From Planctomycetaceae bacterium (GTDB lineage Bacteria; Planctomycetota; Planctomycetia; Planctomycetales; Planctomycetaceae): a stretch of 64,000 nucleotides of DNA. How positions within the stretch are numbered: the first letter of the stretch is position 1; every line of letters starts with the position of its first letter. The notes under the pieces were generated by a model. It searched no databases and was not told the origin of the DNA. It saw only the letters and a list, made by a program, of their open reading frames with translations. Below are positions 18,181-26,400 of the stretch, in pieces. Position numbers and translations under genes: made by a program. The stretch is taken from assembly GCA_019636285.1 (NCBI GenBank), contig JAHBXV010000018.1, positions 47,526 to 111,525 on the forward strand, given 5' to 3'.

Positions 18181-20610
18181 TTATCGGTGTTGGACCGAGG
18201 TCGCCCGGCAGTTCGCGGTGACGGCTTCGACAACAATCTCGGCAGTCCGCACAGGCCAGGTGTCGCGAGGGATCCGAACGACTTTCGTTTCCCAGCCGAC
18301 TGGCCTCGTCAGCCCGCGCCATTCACCGGCCTCGTTCGCAATTGCGGCTCCCGCCGGTTTTGTGAACCATTCCTCTGGGATTACGAAGACCAGCATCCCC
18401 GGATCGTGATCCGGCCGTGCCGCGGAGACCACCGTTTCGACGTGTCTCCGCGCGGTGACCAGCCAATTTTCGACTTCGCAAGGGCCCGCGGTCGGCATCA
18501 CGAGAACCAGCGTCGGTTCTTCGTCTTGCAAATACCCCAGAAGTTCGCCGTCCTCGCCCGAGACTCCGGCAATCACATGGGGCGAGACTCCCCGCGGAAT
18601 CAACCGGGCGGCAATGGCACGACCTTCGGGCCCGTCGCCGAGGATGATCGCGGTTGACTCTTCGAGACAGATCGAAAATGGAGTCTCCTGGGCCGAATCC
18701 AGTGACGATTGCCAGGGAAACAGATCCGCATTCAACTCGGTCTCGCGAGTCTCCCATTCCACGTCAAACACGCGTGTCTCGGGATCGGCGAGTGCATGAC
18801 ATTCGTAGCCCCGCAGGCAAAGACAGATTTCTCCCTCCGTGTTCCACACATCCAGGTCATACTCGGTCCCCGTGGCCGAGACGGAGATGGCCTGAAAAGT
18901 GACCATTCCGCCGCTCGAGGGGGCGAGTTCCTTCAAAAGCCGCATCTCGCGCAACTGTTTTGGCAATTGCAACACGTCGGGCAAGAGCCGCCGCGTATTG
19001 ACCGCACACGCGACGAGGGCTCCGTCGAGCATCGCGACGGGTAGGCAGAAATCTTCCCCTGGCATCTCTCCGGCAGCGGCACCGACCGCCGCGAGTTCGC
19101 CCCAACCGGCCATCTCCGCGACACCCAGCCGAAACAATCGCCGCATGGTCGGCCCAAACGTGTTGCCTCCCGTATCCGCGTAGCGAATCACTCCGGTTTG
19201 TGTAGCCGCGACTTTGGGTACCTCGGAAACTGTCTGATGAAGCGCTCGGTTTGCCCGTCCACGCGAGCACAGCCGAGCCGGATCGATCACCGCGCCCTGC
19301 CGATTGCAGAAGACCTGCCGCAGTTCCAACAGGTACGCTTCCTGATCGGGAATCAAATGAACAAAGACCCGCTGTGGTTGATCGGTAAAACAGCGGATTC
19401 CGTTCAGGAACTCGACATTGGACAACATCCACTCACTGGGCCGTGTTTCAGCGTCCACGCACGTCAGAGATTCGACGAACAGTTCCAGGATTGCGGCCGC
19501 CGGTAATAGCGGAGTCCCTCGAAAAACATGATCCTTGAGGCAGTCGAGTCGGGTCGGGTCGACCAAAAACTCGACCTGATATCCGCCACCGGCCTCGCGC
19601 GACCAGGAGTTCACCAGGGGACGCTCACGGTTTGACCGCGATTCGCTTCGTGAAGCTTGGCTGACGGCATCGATGGAAGCAGGAATTTCGTCAGGGACGA
19701 CTGCCGGACGTCCGGCTGGAATCTTCAAAAATTCCGGATCCTTGTATGCGGGATTCGGGTAGTCGTAAATTCCCCGCCCCGCCTTGACCCCCAGTCGTCC
19801 CGCGTCCACGTACGTTTGAAGAAACGCGATATTGCGGTGGACTTGAGGATCGCCCGTGACCACTGCCTGCAACTTCGTGATGTCCAGCGCGGTATCCAGT
19901 CCAATAATATCGAGTTGCCCAAATGGACCGGAATCGGTTCGCGAAGACAACATCCAGATCGCATCGATCTCGGCCGGTTCGCCGATGCCATTCGCCGCCA
20001 GCGAGAGCGCTGCATAATTGAGCGCGACCAGCATGTGATTGAGCATCTGCCCCGGATGTTCCCGATGGCACACGAATGGCCGGTGACCGATTTCCTCGAC
20101 AAAAGCTCTCAGACGTTCGATCGTCCGTTGCGAAGTCCCCGGATGCCCCATGATTTCGACCCCGGGGGTTTCCGAGAGAAAGTGAAGACTCGCGAACCGC
20201 TCCGGTCCGGTAACCTCCCCCATTAACTCCGACGGGAGAATCATCGAGGAATTGGTGACGATCAGCGTCTCGGGCGACAGCTTTGGACTCACCTGGCGAA
20301 GGAAGTCCTTTTTCAGACGCGCGCGCTCCGGCACGCATTCAATGACAAGATCGGCGTCTTGAATCACCTGTGCGAGATCCGTCTGGACCTTCAGTTGGCC
20401 AACGAGTCGACGCAGATCCGCCCGTTTCTCCTCCGAGTAGCCAAGAACCTGTCCAATCACCTCCTTGGTCCGGGCCGCAATATCCAACGCCTTCGGATTC
20501 GTATCGTACAACCGCACATCGAACCGATGCGCCAACGCGGCGAGGGCAATTTGTTGCCCCATCTTTCCGGCGCCCGCGATCGCCACGCGCTGTATGCCGC
20601 TCTCGCTCAT
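18181..20610 (-). CDS. 3-hydroxyacyl-CoA dehydrogenase / PKS-type dehydratase fusion with KR-structural-like tail
   Basis: An 809-residue three-part protein. Residues 8-320 form a 3-hydroxyacyl-CoA dehydrogenase: NAD loop AGAGKMG, ADLVIECVPE, TNSSMILPSEL, and C-terminal helical domain with KAGRGIYDYP. Residues about 345-630 form a polyketide-synthase double-hotdog dehydratase: His361 in DHVFRGTPLLP and Asp529 in MLDGAL, 168 residues apart as in active DH domains. The last 150 residues (AIILGDGPEGRAIAARL onward) resemble the non-catalytic structural half of a PfaA-type ketoreductase, with no Ser-Tyr-Lys catalytic half. GAGGA precedes the ATG at 20610; the longer frame upstream lacks such support. 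It is divergent from the PKS locus at 21317-38330 and probably acts with it in trans on beta-carbon processing. Domain calls are strong; the joint role is inferred. Confidence 0.88.
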   Translation of the reverse strand: MSESGIQRVAIAGAGKMGQQIALAALAHRFDVRLYDTNPKALDIAARTKEVIGQVLGYSEEKRADLRRLVGQLKVQTDLAQVIQDADLVIECVPERARLKKDFLRQVSPKLSPETLIVTNSSMILPSELMGEVTGPERFASLHFLSETPGVEIMGHPGTSQRTIERLRAFVEEIGHRPFVCHREHPGQMLNHMLVALNYAALSLAANGIGEPAEIDAIWMLSSRTDSGPFGQLDIIGLDTALDITKLQAVVTGDPQVHRNIAFLQTYVDAGRLGVKAGRGIYDYPNPAYKDPEFLKIPAGRPAVVPDEIPASIDAVSQASRSESRSNRERPLVNSWSREAGGGYQVEFLVDPTRLDCLKDHVFRGTPLLPAAAILELFVESLTCVDAETRPSEWMLSNVEFLNGIRCFTDQPQRVFVHLIPDQEAYLLELRQVFCNRQGAVIDPARLCSRGRANRALHQTVSEVPKVAATQTGVIRYADTGGNTFGPTMRRLFRLGVAEMAGWGELAAVGAAAGEMPGEDFCLPVAMLDGALVACAVNTRRLLPDVLQLPKQLREMRLLKELAPSSGGMVTFQAISVSATGTEYDLDVWNTEGEICLCLRGYECHALADPETRVFDVEWETRETELNADLFPWQSSLDSAQETPFSICLEESTAIILGDGPEGRAIAARLIPRGVSPHVIAGVSGEDGELLGYLQDEEPTLVLVMPTAGPCEVENWLVTARRHVETVVSAARPDHDPGMLVFVIPEEWFTKPAGAAIANEAGEWRGLTRPVGWETKVVRIPRDTWPVRTAEIVVEAVTANCRATSVQHR

Positions 20611-21316
20611 TTCGATCCTCGCATGTCGCCGAATGGTGAGGCCGATCGCTAGGGCGGGTGTCTGGAATTCCGGCTTCCGTCTCTTCGTCGACAGGTGGAA
20701 GCATTTCTTCCAAGGCCTGAGGAAGTCGCAGTGCGAGGGAATTCGCCTTGCCACGCCACCGCGCGGAAGTTTCGTGGCCGATTTGGTTCCCCCGACAAAT
20801 TTGCCACGGAGGAGCGATGAAGGCCCACCCAACGGTTCCGCTCAATACCTGTATCGGCGGACAGGCAATCGAATTGGGAATGACTTTCAGCGACCAGAAT
20901 CCGGCTACCCATTTCGAGTCATTCGCACGATGCCTGGCGTGCCATTCTCGATCCTTAAGCATTTACCCAGCATAACCTTGCAACGAAAACTGGGCGCTCA
21001 GACCTCCGCAGGAGTCCAAAGGCGCAACAACACGCTGCTTAGACCTGCGATGGCCAGTGCTTTGGACGTGCCTCGATAGGTCGGCGGAAAGACGGAAAAG
21101 TCGCCCCAAAACACGGATCCCCGCGCGACGACGTGTTGAAATCCGGTCGATCGAGAACAATGGTGCTCGCGAACGCAACGAGTGGATCAACTAGACAAAA
21201 TGGCGCGAAATTCAACATTAAACAATTGACGATGATTGAACAGATTGGGTACTTTTTTCAAAGAATTCGGTTCGGGTGACTTGGTTGCTTTCTGTAATTC
21301 ATGACATTGGTGAGAG
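20611..21316. other. Divergent intergenic region between the dehydrogenase-dehydratase gene and the first secreted-protein gene
   Basis: About 700 bases without a convincing gene. The part next to 21317 is clearly A/T-richer than its surroundings (21205-21300) and holds a weak promoter candidate at 21226-21255. It should carry the divergent promoters of the flanking genes. Confidence 0.6.
21226..21255 (+). promoter_or_regulatory. Weak sigma70-like promoter candidate
   Basis: TTGACG (21226-21231), an 18-base spacer and TACTTT (21250-21255) in an A/T-rich patch about 60 bases before the ATG at 21317. The -35 box matches 5 of 6 positions, the -10 only about half. Confidence 0.35.
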
Positions 21317-22627
21317 ATGTTCATCCGTCAAGACTCTCGTTGCCTCCTTCATGCCGCCTGCCTCGTTCTGTCAGCGGCCATGTTCCTGGAATCGACAGCG
21401 ATTGCCCTCGAAGACGTCGTAATCGGCGGGACGAACGTCATCGACCCCGAAATCTTTGAAGAGACAAACGAAGTCGTCTGGCAAGACGCGGTCACTCTCA
21501 ACATCTGGCTCTGCAAGGTTGACCCACAAACCGGTCGATTCATTCCGCCGGACGGCAAGGGGCAACTCGTTCGTCTGGGCTCTCAGGCTGGTGGAAATGC
21601 GGCGCCGCCCTGGTGGGACGCGGACGGGTGGGGATCGCTCAACGGCCCGGAGTTCGGGGTGAACGCCAATGGCCGTTACATTTATATGACCGTACGCGAT
21701 GGTCAAGGAGTTAACCAGGTGGCTCGGTTCGGCCCATTGGGAACTTCAAATCCGGTGTATACCCAACTGACCACGGGAGGATCTGGCCGTGGAGGCGCCC
21801 TCCCGACAACCTATGCGGACTTCTTGGTCGGGGCAACCGTCACGTTGTCGAATGACATCCTGCCGACTTGGCGATTCGATAACCAATCGAATCTAGATAA
21901 CCCCTTGAACATGGATGCCTTTGGTCTGAAGGGGCCGCGTTGGGTTCCGGGACAATTTGCTCTGACGACTATTCTTCGGGACAGCCAGAAAACGCTGCAA
22001 GCGGCTGTGGCGGACCTCGCGAACAATCAATACACGATCCTAACCAACGATGCCGGCGATAAGACTGATGCCATCATTTTTGATGCGCCGGAGCTTGGTA
22101 CAAAAGCCCTGATGTGCATCACCGGTAAAAACAAGAATCAGATTGCAGTCTACCGCCAGTCCTCGCCGTTCTGGACGCGGATCGCCACCATCGACGCCCC
22201 CAAATTTCCCCTGGGTGGCGGACGTACTTCGTCCATCTTTCTCGCCGAACCGTTCTTCTACCGCGGTAAGACGTACTTTTCGTTCGCGGTGGGAAAGATT
22301 GCTGGCTTCAGTCTGCTGTCGCCGTCCCGGATCTACGTGGCAAGCCTGGAGAACCCCAATCCCGTGCAAGCCTGCCGCAACGGTCTCAGTTTCCGTTTTG
22401 ACCCCGAAGTCGTGGTCCTGAACGACAAGGTGTATCTGTACTACTACGAGTTCATGAGCTTGAACCTGGGAGCCCTGTTTGGCGGCGGCCCGGGAACTCC
22501 GTTTACCACGCGGTTGCGACTGGTCACCGACTTTCTGCCCGATGCACCCGCGTCAACCGCCGCTCCTGCCGCCGCGACGGCACCATCTTCAGCTCGGGAA
22601 ACCGTCAAGGCCCGAATCGCACGTTAA
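21317..22627 (+). CDS. Exported beta-propeller-like hypothetical protein, copy A
   Basis: A 436-residue protein with a signal peptide (about residues 8-31, ending IALEDV) and a repetitive beta-rich body. It is clearly related along its length to the protein at 35692-37092. Shared landmarks are SLNGPEFGVNANG versus SFNGPEFGRNANG, VNQVARFGPL versus VNQTGRFGPL, FGLKGPRWVPGQ versus FGLKGVRWLPGQ, and a C-terminal DPEVVVLNDKVYLYYY strand followed by VTDFLP. The DPEVV...YLYYY pattern is reminiscent of five-bladed propellers such as GH43-like folds, but no catalytic set can be assigned. With copy B it flanks the PKS genes, suggesting an extracytoplasmic task linked to that product. Family not recognised. 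Confidence 0.82.
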   Translation: MFIRQDSRCLLHAACLVLSAAMFLESTAIALEDVVIGGTNVIDPEIFEETNEVVWQDAVTLNIWLCKVDPQTGRFIPPDGKGQLVRLGSQAGGNAAPPWWDADGWGSLNGPEFGVNANGRYIYMTVRDGQGVNQVARFGPLGTSNPVYTQLTTGGSGRGGALPTTYADFLVGATVTLSNDILPTWRFDNQSNLDNPLNMDAFGLKGPRWVPGQFALTTILRDSQKTLQAAVADLANNQYTILTNDAGDKTDAIIFDAPELGTKALMCITGKNKNQIAVYRQSSPFWTRIATIDAPKFPLGGGRTSSIFLAEPFFYRGKTYFSFAVGKIAGFSLLSPSRIYVASLENPNPVQACRNGLSFRFDPEVVVLNDKVYLYYYEFMSLNLGALFGGGPGTPFTTRLRLVTDFLPDAPASTAAPAAATAPSSARETVKARIAR

Positions 22628-23034
22628 TACACGTACACGTGAAGGTCTCTGAAGACCGCACATCGAAGACACGCCGACCACAAGACACCACCCAGACGCA
22701 ATCCTCCAGCGCATTCGGAAATCATTGAAACTCGATTGGCCAGCGAAACGGCAAGAAAGCCCGACATCCGTCTTTTCCGGTTGTTGACCAGGTCCGCCTG
22801 AAACGGATTTGGCCAGGGCCGGAGAACCCGGAAGAAAGATTGCGTGGAAGTCGCCGCACGCGGACGCGATTCCCCAGGGACTGAGGGAATCGGCCAATTG
22901 CTCCATGGGATTTCTGAGCATCTCCACATGAGATGACGGCAAATTTCGGCAACACGGTTTTTCGCGCCCCATGGGCCGGAAACGGTCGTGTCACCCCGCA
23001 AAGGCATGCATCGCTACAACTAGCTGGTTGGTAA

Positions 23035-23066
23035 ACGTGACCTGGATGACACGTGACCTGGATGAC
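23035..23066. repeat. Perfect 16-bp direct tandem repeat
   Basis: ACGTGACCTGGATGAC occurs twice without a gap (23035-23050 and 23051-23066), about 200 bases upstream of the PKS promoter candidate. It could be a paired regulator-binding site or a simple duplication; nothing decides between these. Confidence 0.8.
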
Positions 23067-23256
23067 AAAGGGATCATGACAGCCACGACACAACTAACCC
23101 AGACACTCAGCGTCTGGTTTCACGAGAATCGTACATCCAGGACGGAATTGAACGGAAAGAGATCGCATCGCGTTCGTTCGAGTCGCTGGGAGTAGACAAC
23201 CACTCTTGGCAAACCAAGCTCAACGACATGAACCTAAATTTACCAGATTGCCTATA

Positions 23257-23285
23257 TTGACATGCGTCCGACTGGCAGGGATTAT
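23257..23285 (+). promoter_or_regulatory. Sigma70-like promoter for the PKS operon
   Basis: A perfect -35 box TTGACA (23257-23262), a 17-base spacer and a 4-of-6 -10 box GATTAT (23280-23285) in a locally A/T-rich stretch. Transcription would begin near 23292, about 180 bases before the KS-AT-ACP start. It is the best promoter match in this region. Confidence 0.55.
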
Positions 23286-23472
23286 CCGGGTCCATTGGAA
23301 ACAAGACACTCGTTCTTGAGCTCGTTGTCGCCACAGCCGGATTTGGCAAAGAGTCCTTTGTTCCACCAGATGAGTCACGCCAGTCCCTAGTAAACCGTAT
23401 CGAACTTTCGGAGCGGGCCAGCTCCGAACCTGTTGCCGGATCAATCACCGTCACAATGCCCGTGAGAGAGTC

Positions 23473-26400
23473 ATGGACCTCGAGATGAGCCAGGAAGGAA
23501 TGCCCTCGTTGCCGCCACGATCAGACTCACCCGCCGTCCGTCCCCGCCGCCCATCGCGGAAAAACGATCGGTCCGACGAAATTGCCATCATCGGGATGGC
23601 CGGCATGTTCCCGAAGGCGCGATCGGTTCGCGACTTCTGGGCCAACATCTGCAATCGCGTTTTCGCCATCGAAGACGTGCCTCAGCATCGCTGGAATGAG
23701 GAAGACTTCTTCTCACCAGAACGGCTGAAGCCGGACCAGGTCTACTCGAAGTGGGGCGCGTTTCTAAAAGCCACGCGCTTCAACCCGATGGACTGGCAAA
23801 TGCCCCCGGCCAGTCTCCACTCCATCGACACGGTTCAGCTGTTGTCGCTCGATATCGCGTGGCAAGCGCTCGTCGACTCGGGATATCACCACAAGGACTG
23901 CGACCGGTCGAAGTTTGGAGTCATCTTCGCAGCCGCTGGCTCCCACGACGTCGGGACGGACTATTGTTTCCGCACGATGATGCGGCACTACCTGCCGCGG
24001 GCAACCAGTCTCGACAAGAACCAGCAGTCGCAGGTGCTTCGCGAAATTGAAGCGACGCTCCCCGAGTGGACCGAAGACACATTCGCCGGTTTCCTGCTGA
24101 ATGTGATTTCCGGCCGGATTGCCAACCGCATGAATTTCGGTGGCGTCAACTTTACGGTCGACGCGGCCTGTGCGGCTTCGCTCGCGGCCCTGGACGCTGC
24201 CGTTGGCCAGCTTCGGCTGCGGACTGCCGACGTCATGCTGCTCGGCGCGGCCGACGTGACGAACAATCCGTTCTGCTACATGAGCTTCGCAAAGACGCAC
24301 GCATTGTCTCCCAAGGGAGTGCCGCGTCCGTTTGATGCCTCGGCGGACGGAATTGCGCTCGGGGAAACCGTCGCGGGGCTGATGCTGAAGCGACTTCCGG
24401 ATGCGGAGCGGGATGGCGACAAGATCTACGCGGTCATCAAGGGCATGGGCCGCTCGAGCGATGGCCGCAACCGAAGCATGACGGCTCCCCATCCCCCGGG
24501 CCAGATGCTCGCCATGCAGCGTGCTTATGAGGACGCTGGCGTCACGGCCAACTCGCTGACACTCATCGAAGCGCATGGCACGGGAACGGTAGTCGGCGAT
24601 GGCTCGGAAGTGACCGCGCTCACGAGTGCGTTCAAGATCGACAATTACAAGCCAAAGAGCGTCGCGATCGGTTCAGTGAAGTCGATGATTGGCCATGCCA
24701 AGACGGCAGCCGGCGTCGCCAGTCTCGTCAAGACGGCCCTGGCTCTGAAGCACCGGGTTCTGCCGCCCACCATCGGAGTCGAAACTCCTAACGACAAGTT
24801 GAACACGCCCGATTCGCCGTTCTTCGTGAACACGGAAACGCGACCGTGGTTGAGGGCGAATCCCGAGATCCCGCGTCGGGCCGGAGTCAGTGCCTTCGGT
24901 TTCGGCGGGACGAACTTCCACGTCGTCCTCGAAGAGTACGATGGCCCGAACGCTGTCGTGGCCCAGGACGATTTCACGCCCCGCGGTGTTGAAGTCTTCT
25001 ACTGGCAGGCCGACTCCCAGGACGAGTTGATCGCCCAGCTCGCGAGCGTGCGAAGCCGACTGGCGGATGTCGACCTTGAAGACGTCCAGACCAGCGACTT
25101 CGCGGAACTTGCCCTTGCCGTTTGGCGAGACCGATCACCCGATTCCGCTCCCGCGGCCTTTCGGCTGGGCCTCGTCGCTGCCACGATCGCCGAGTTGATC
25201 GAGCACCTCGATCAACTGACCGAATCGTTCACGACAGCAGTCAATCGTCCGGGCGTCCACTATTCGAGCGCGCCGGCTGTCGATCCGACCAAGGTCTGCT
25301 TCCTCTATCCGGGGCAGGGCGCTCAACGGCTGAACATGCTGCGGGAACTGGCAATCGCGTTCCCGGAATCGCGCGAACTGGCCGACCTTGCCAATTCGAC
25401 CTTGCGACAGGAATTTCCCGATTCGCTGACGCGTTGTATTTACCCGCCGACCGACTTCGAGCCAGGAGCTGTCGAGGCCCAGCAGAAGGCTCTCAACAGC
25501 ACTCGCGTTGCTCAGCCCGCGCTCGCGTTCGTGGAACTTTTCGCCACGGACCTGCTCCGGCGATTTGGCGTCACCCCTGCGATTGCGGCCGGACATAGCT
25601 TTGGCGAATACCTTGCCCTTTATGCCGCCGGCAGCCTGACCGCCGAAGATATGCTGAAGGTTGTCGGTGCTCGCGGACGGTTGATGGCGGAAACCGCGGA
25701 ATCGTGTTCCGGCGCCATGGCCGCCGTCCTGACCGACGCCGCTACCACGCAATCGTGGATCGAACGGCACGGCCTCGCCGTCGTTATCGCGAACTACAAC
25801 ACGCCGTCTCAGATGGTCATCTCGGGGACGGTCGAGGAGATCGAGAGGGCCGTCAAGCTGGCCGCTGAAGACGGCATCGGCGCGAAACGTCTGGCGGTCT
25901 CGGGGGCGTTTCACTCTTCGCAAATGGAAGAAGCGTCCAGGCAGTTCGCGAAGATTCTCAAGGACATTCCGTTCCGGGCACCGGGGATTCTTGTCAGCAG
26001 CAATACGACGGCACAAGTCTATCCGGCCAAGCCGGCCGCGATGCGCGAACTTCTCGCGCGGCACCTGGTCGAACCTGTTCGTTTTGTCGATCAGGTCTCG
26101 CAGTTGGTGAGCGCGGGTGTCGAACTCTTCGTCGAAGTCGGCCCGGGCAAAATCCTGACCCGGATGGTCGAGCAGAACCTCTCCGATAAAAAGATTCCTA
26201 TTCTGACGCTGGACGGCGGCAAGGGAGGAGTCCCGCAGTTCGCCGAGATGCTGGCCGCGTGCCTCGCATTCGGGCTGCCCGTTAATCTCTCGGCCTGGTT
26301 CGCCGGTCGAGAACTCTCGGAACGCTCGATTGCCGACTACTTCGATCAACTCTGCAAACGGCAACGGATCGGGGTGACGGACTGGATTCTGACACCGGGA

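Larger units (their letters stand above)
22628..23472. other. Leader/regulatory region upstream of the PKS genes
   Basis: About 845 bases with no supportable gene; short frames on both strands lack ribosome-binding sites and overlap each other. It contains a 16-bp tandem repeat (23035-23066) and a good sigma70-like promoter (23257-23285), leaving a leader of about 180 bases before the first PKS gene. Confidence 0.6.

Noticed and set aside
20611..20832. Upstream extension of the 3HCDH fusion by 74 codons
   Set aside because: The extension has no family match, while the ATG at 20610 has a GAGGA ribosome-binding site and places the NAD loop at its usual N-terminal position.
22589..23454. Short minus-strand frames of 115-127 codons before the PKS
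   Set aside because: Several overlap in different frames, none has a ribosome-binding site, and products look random.
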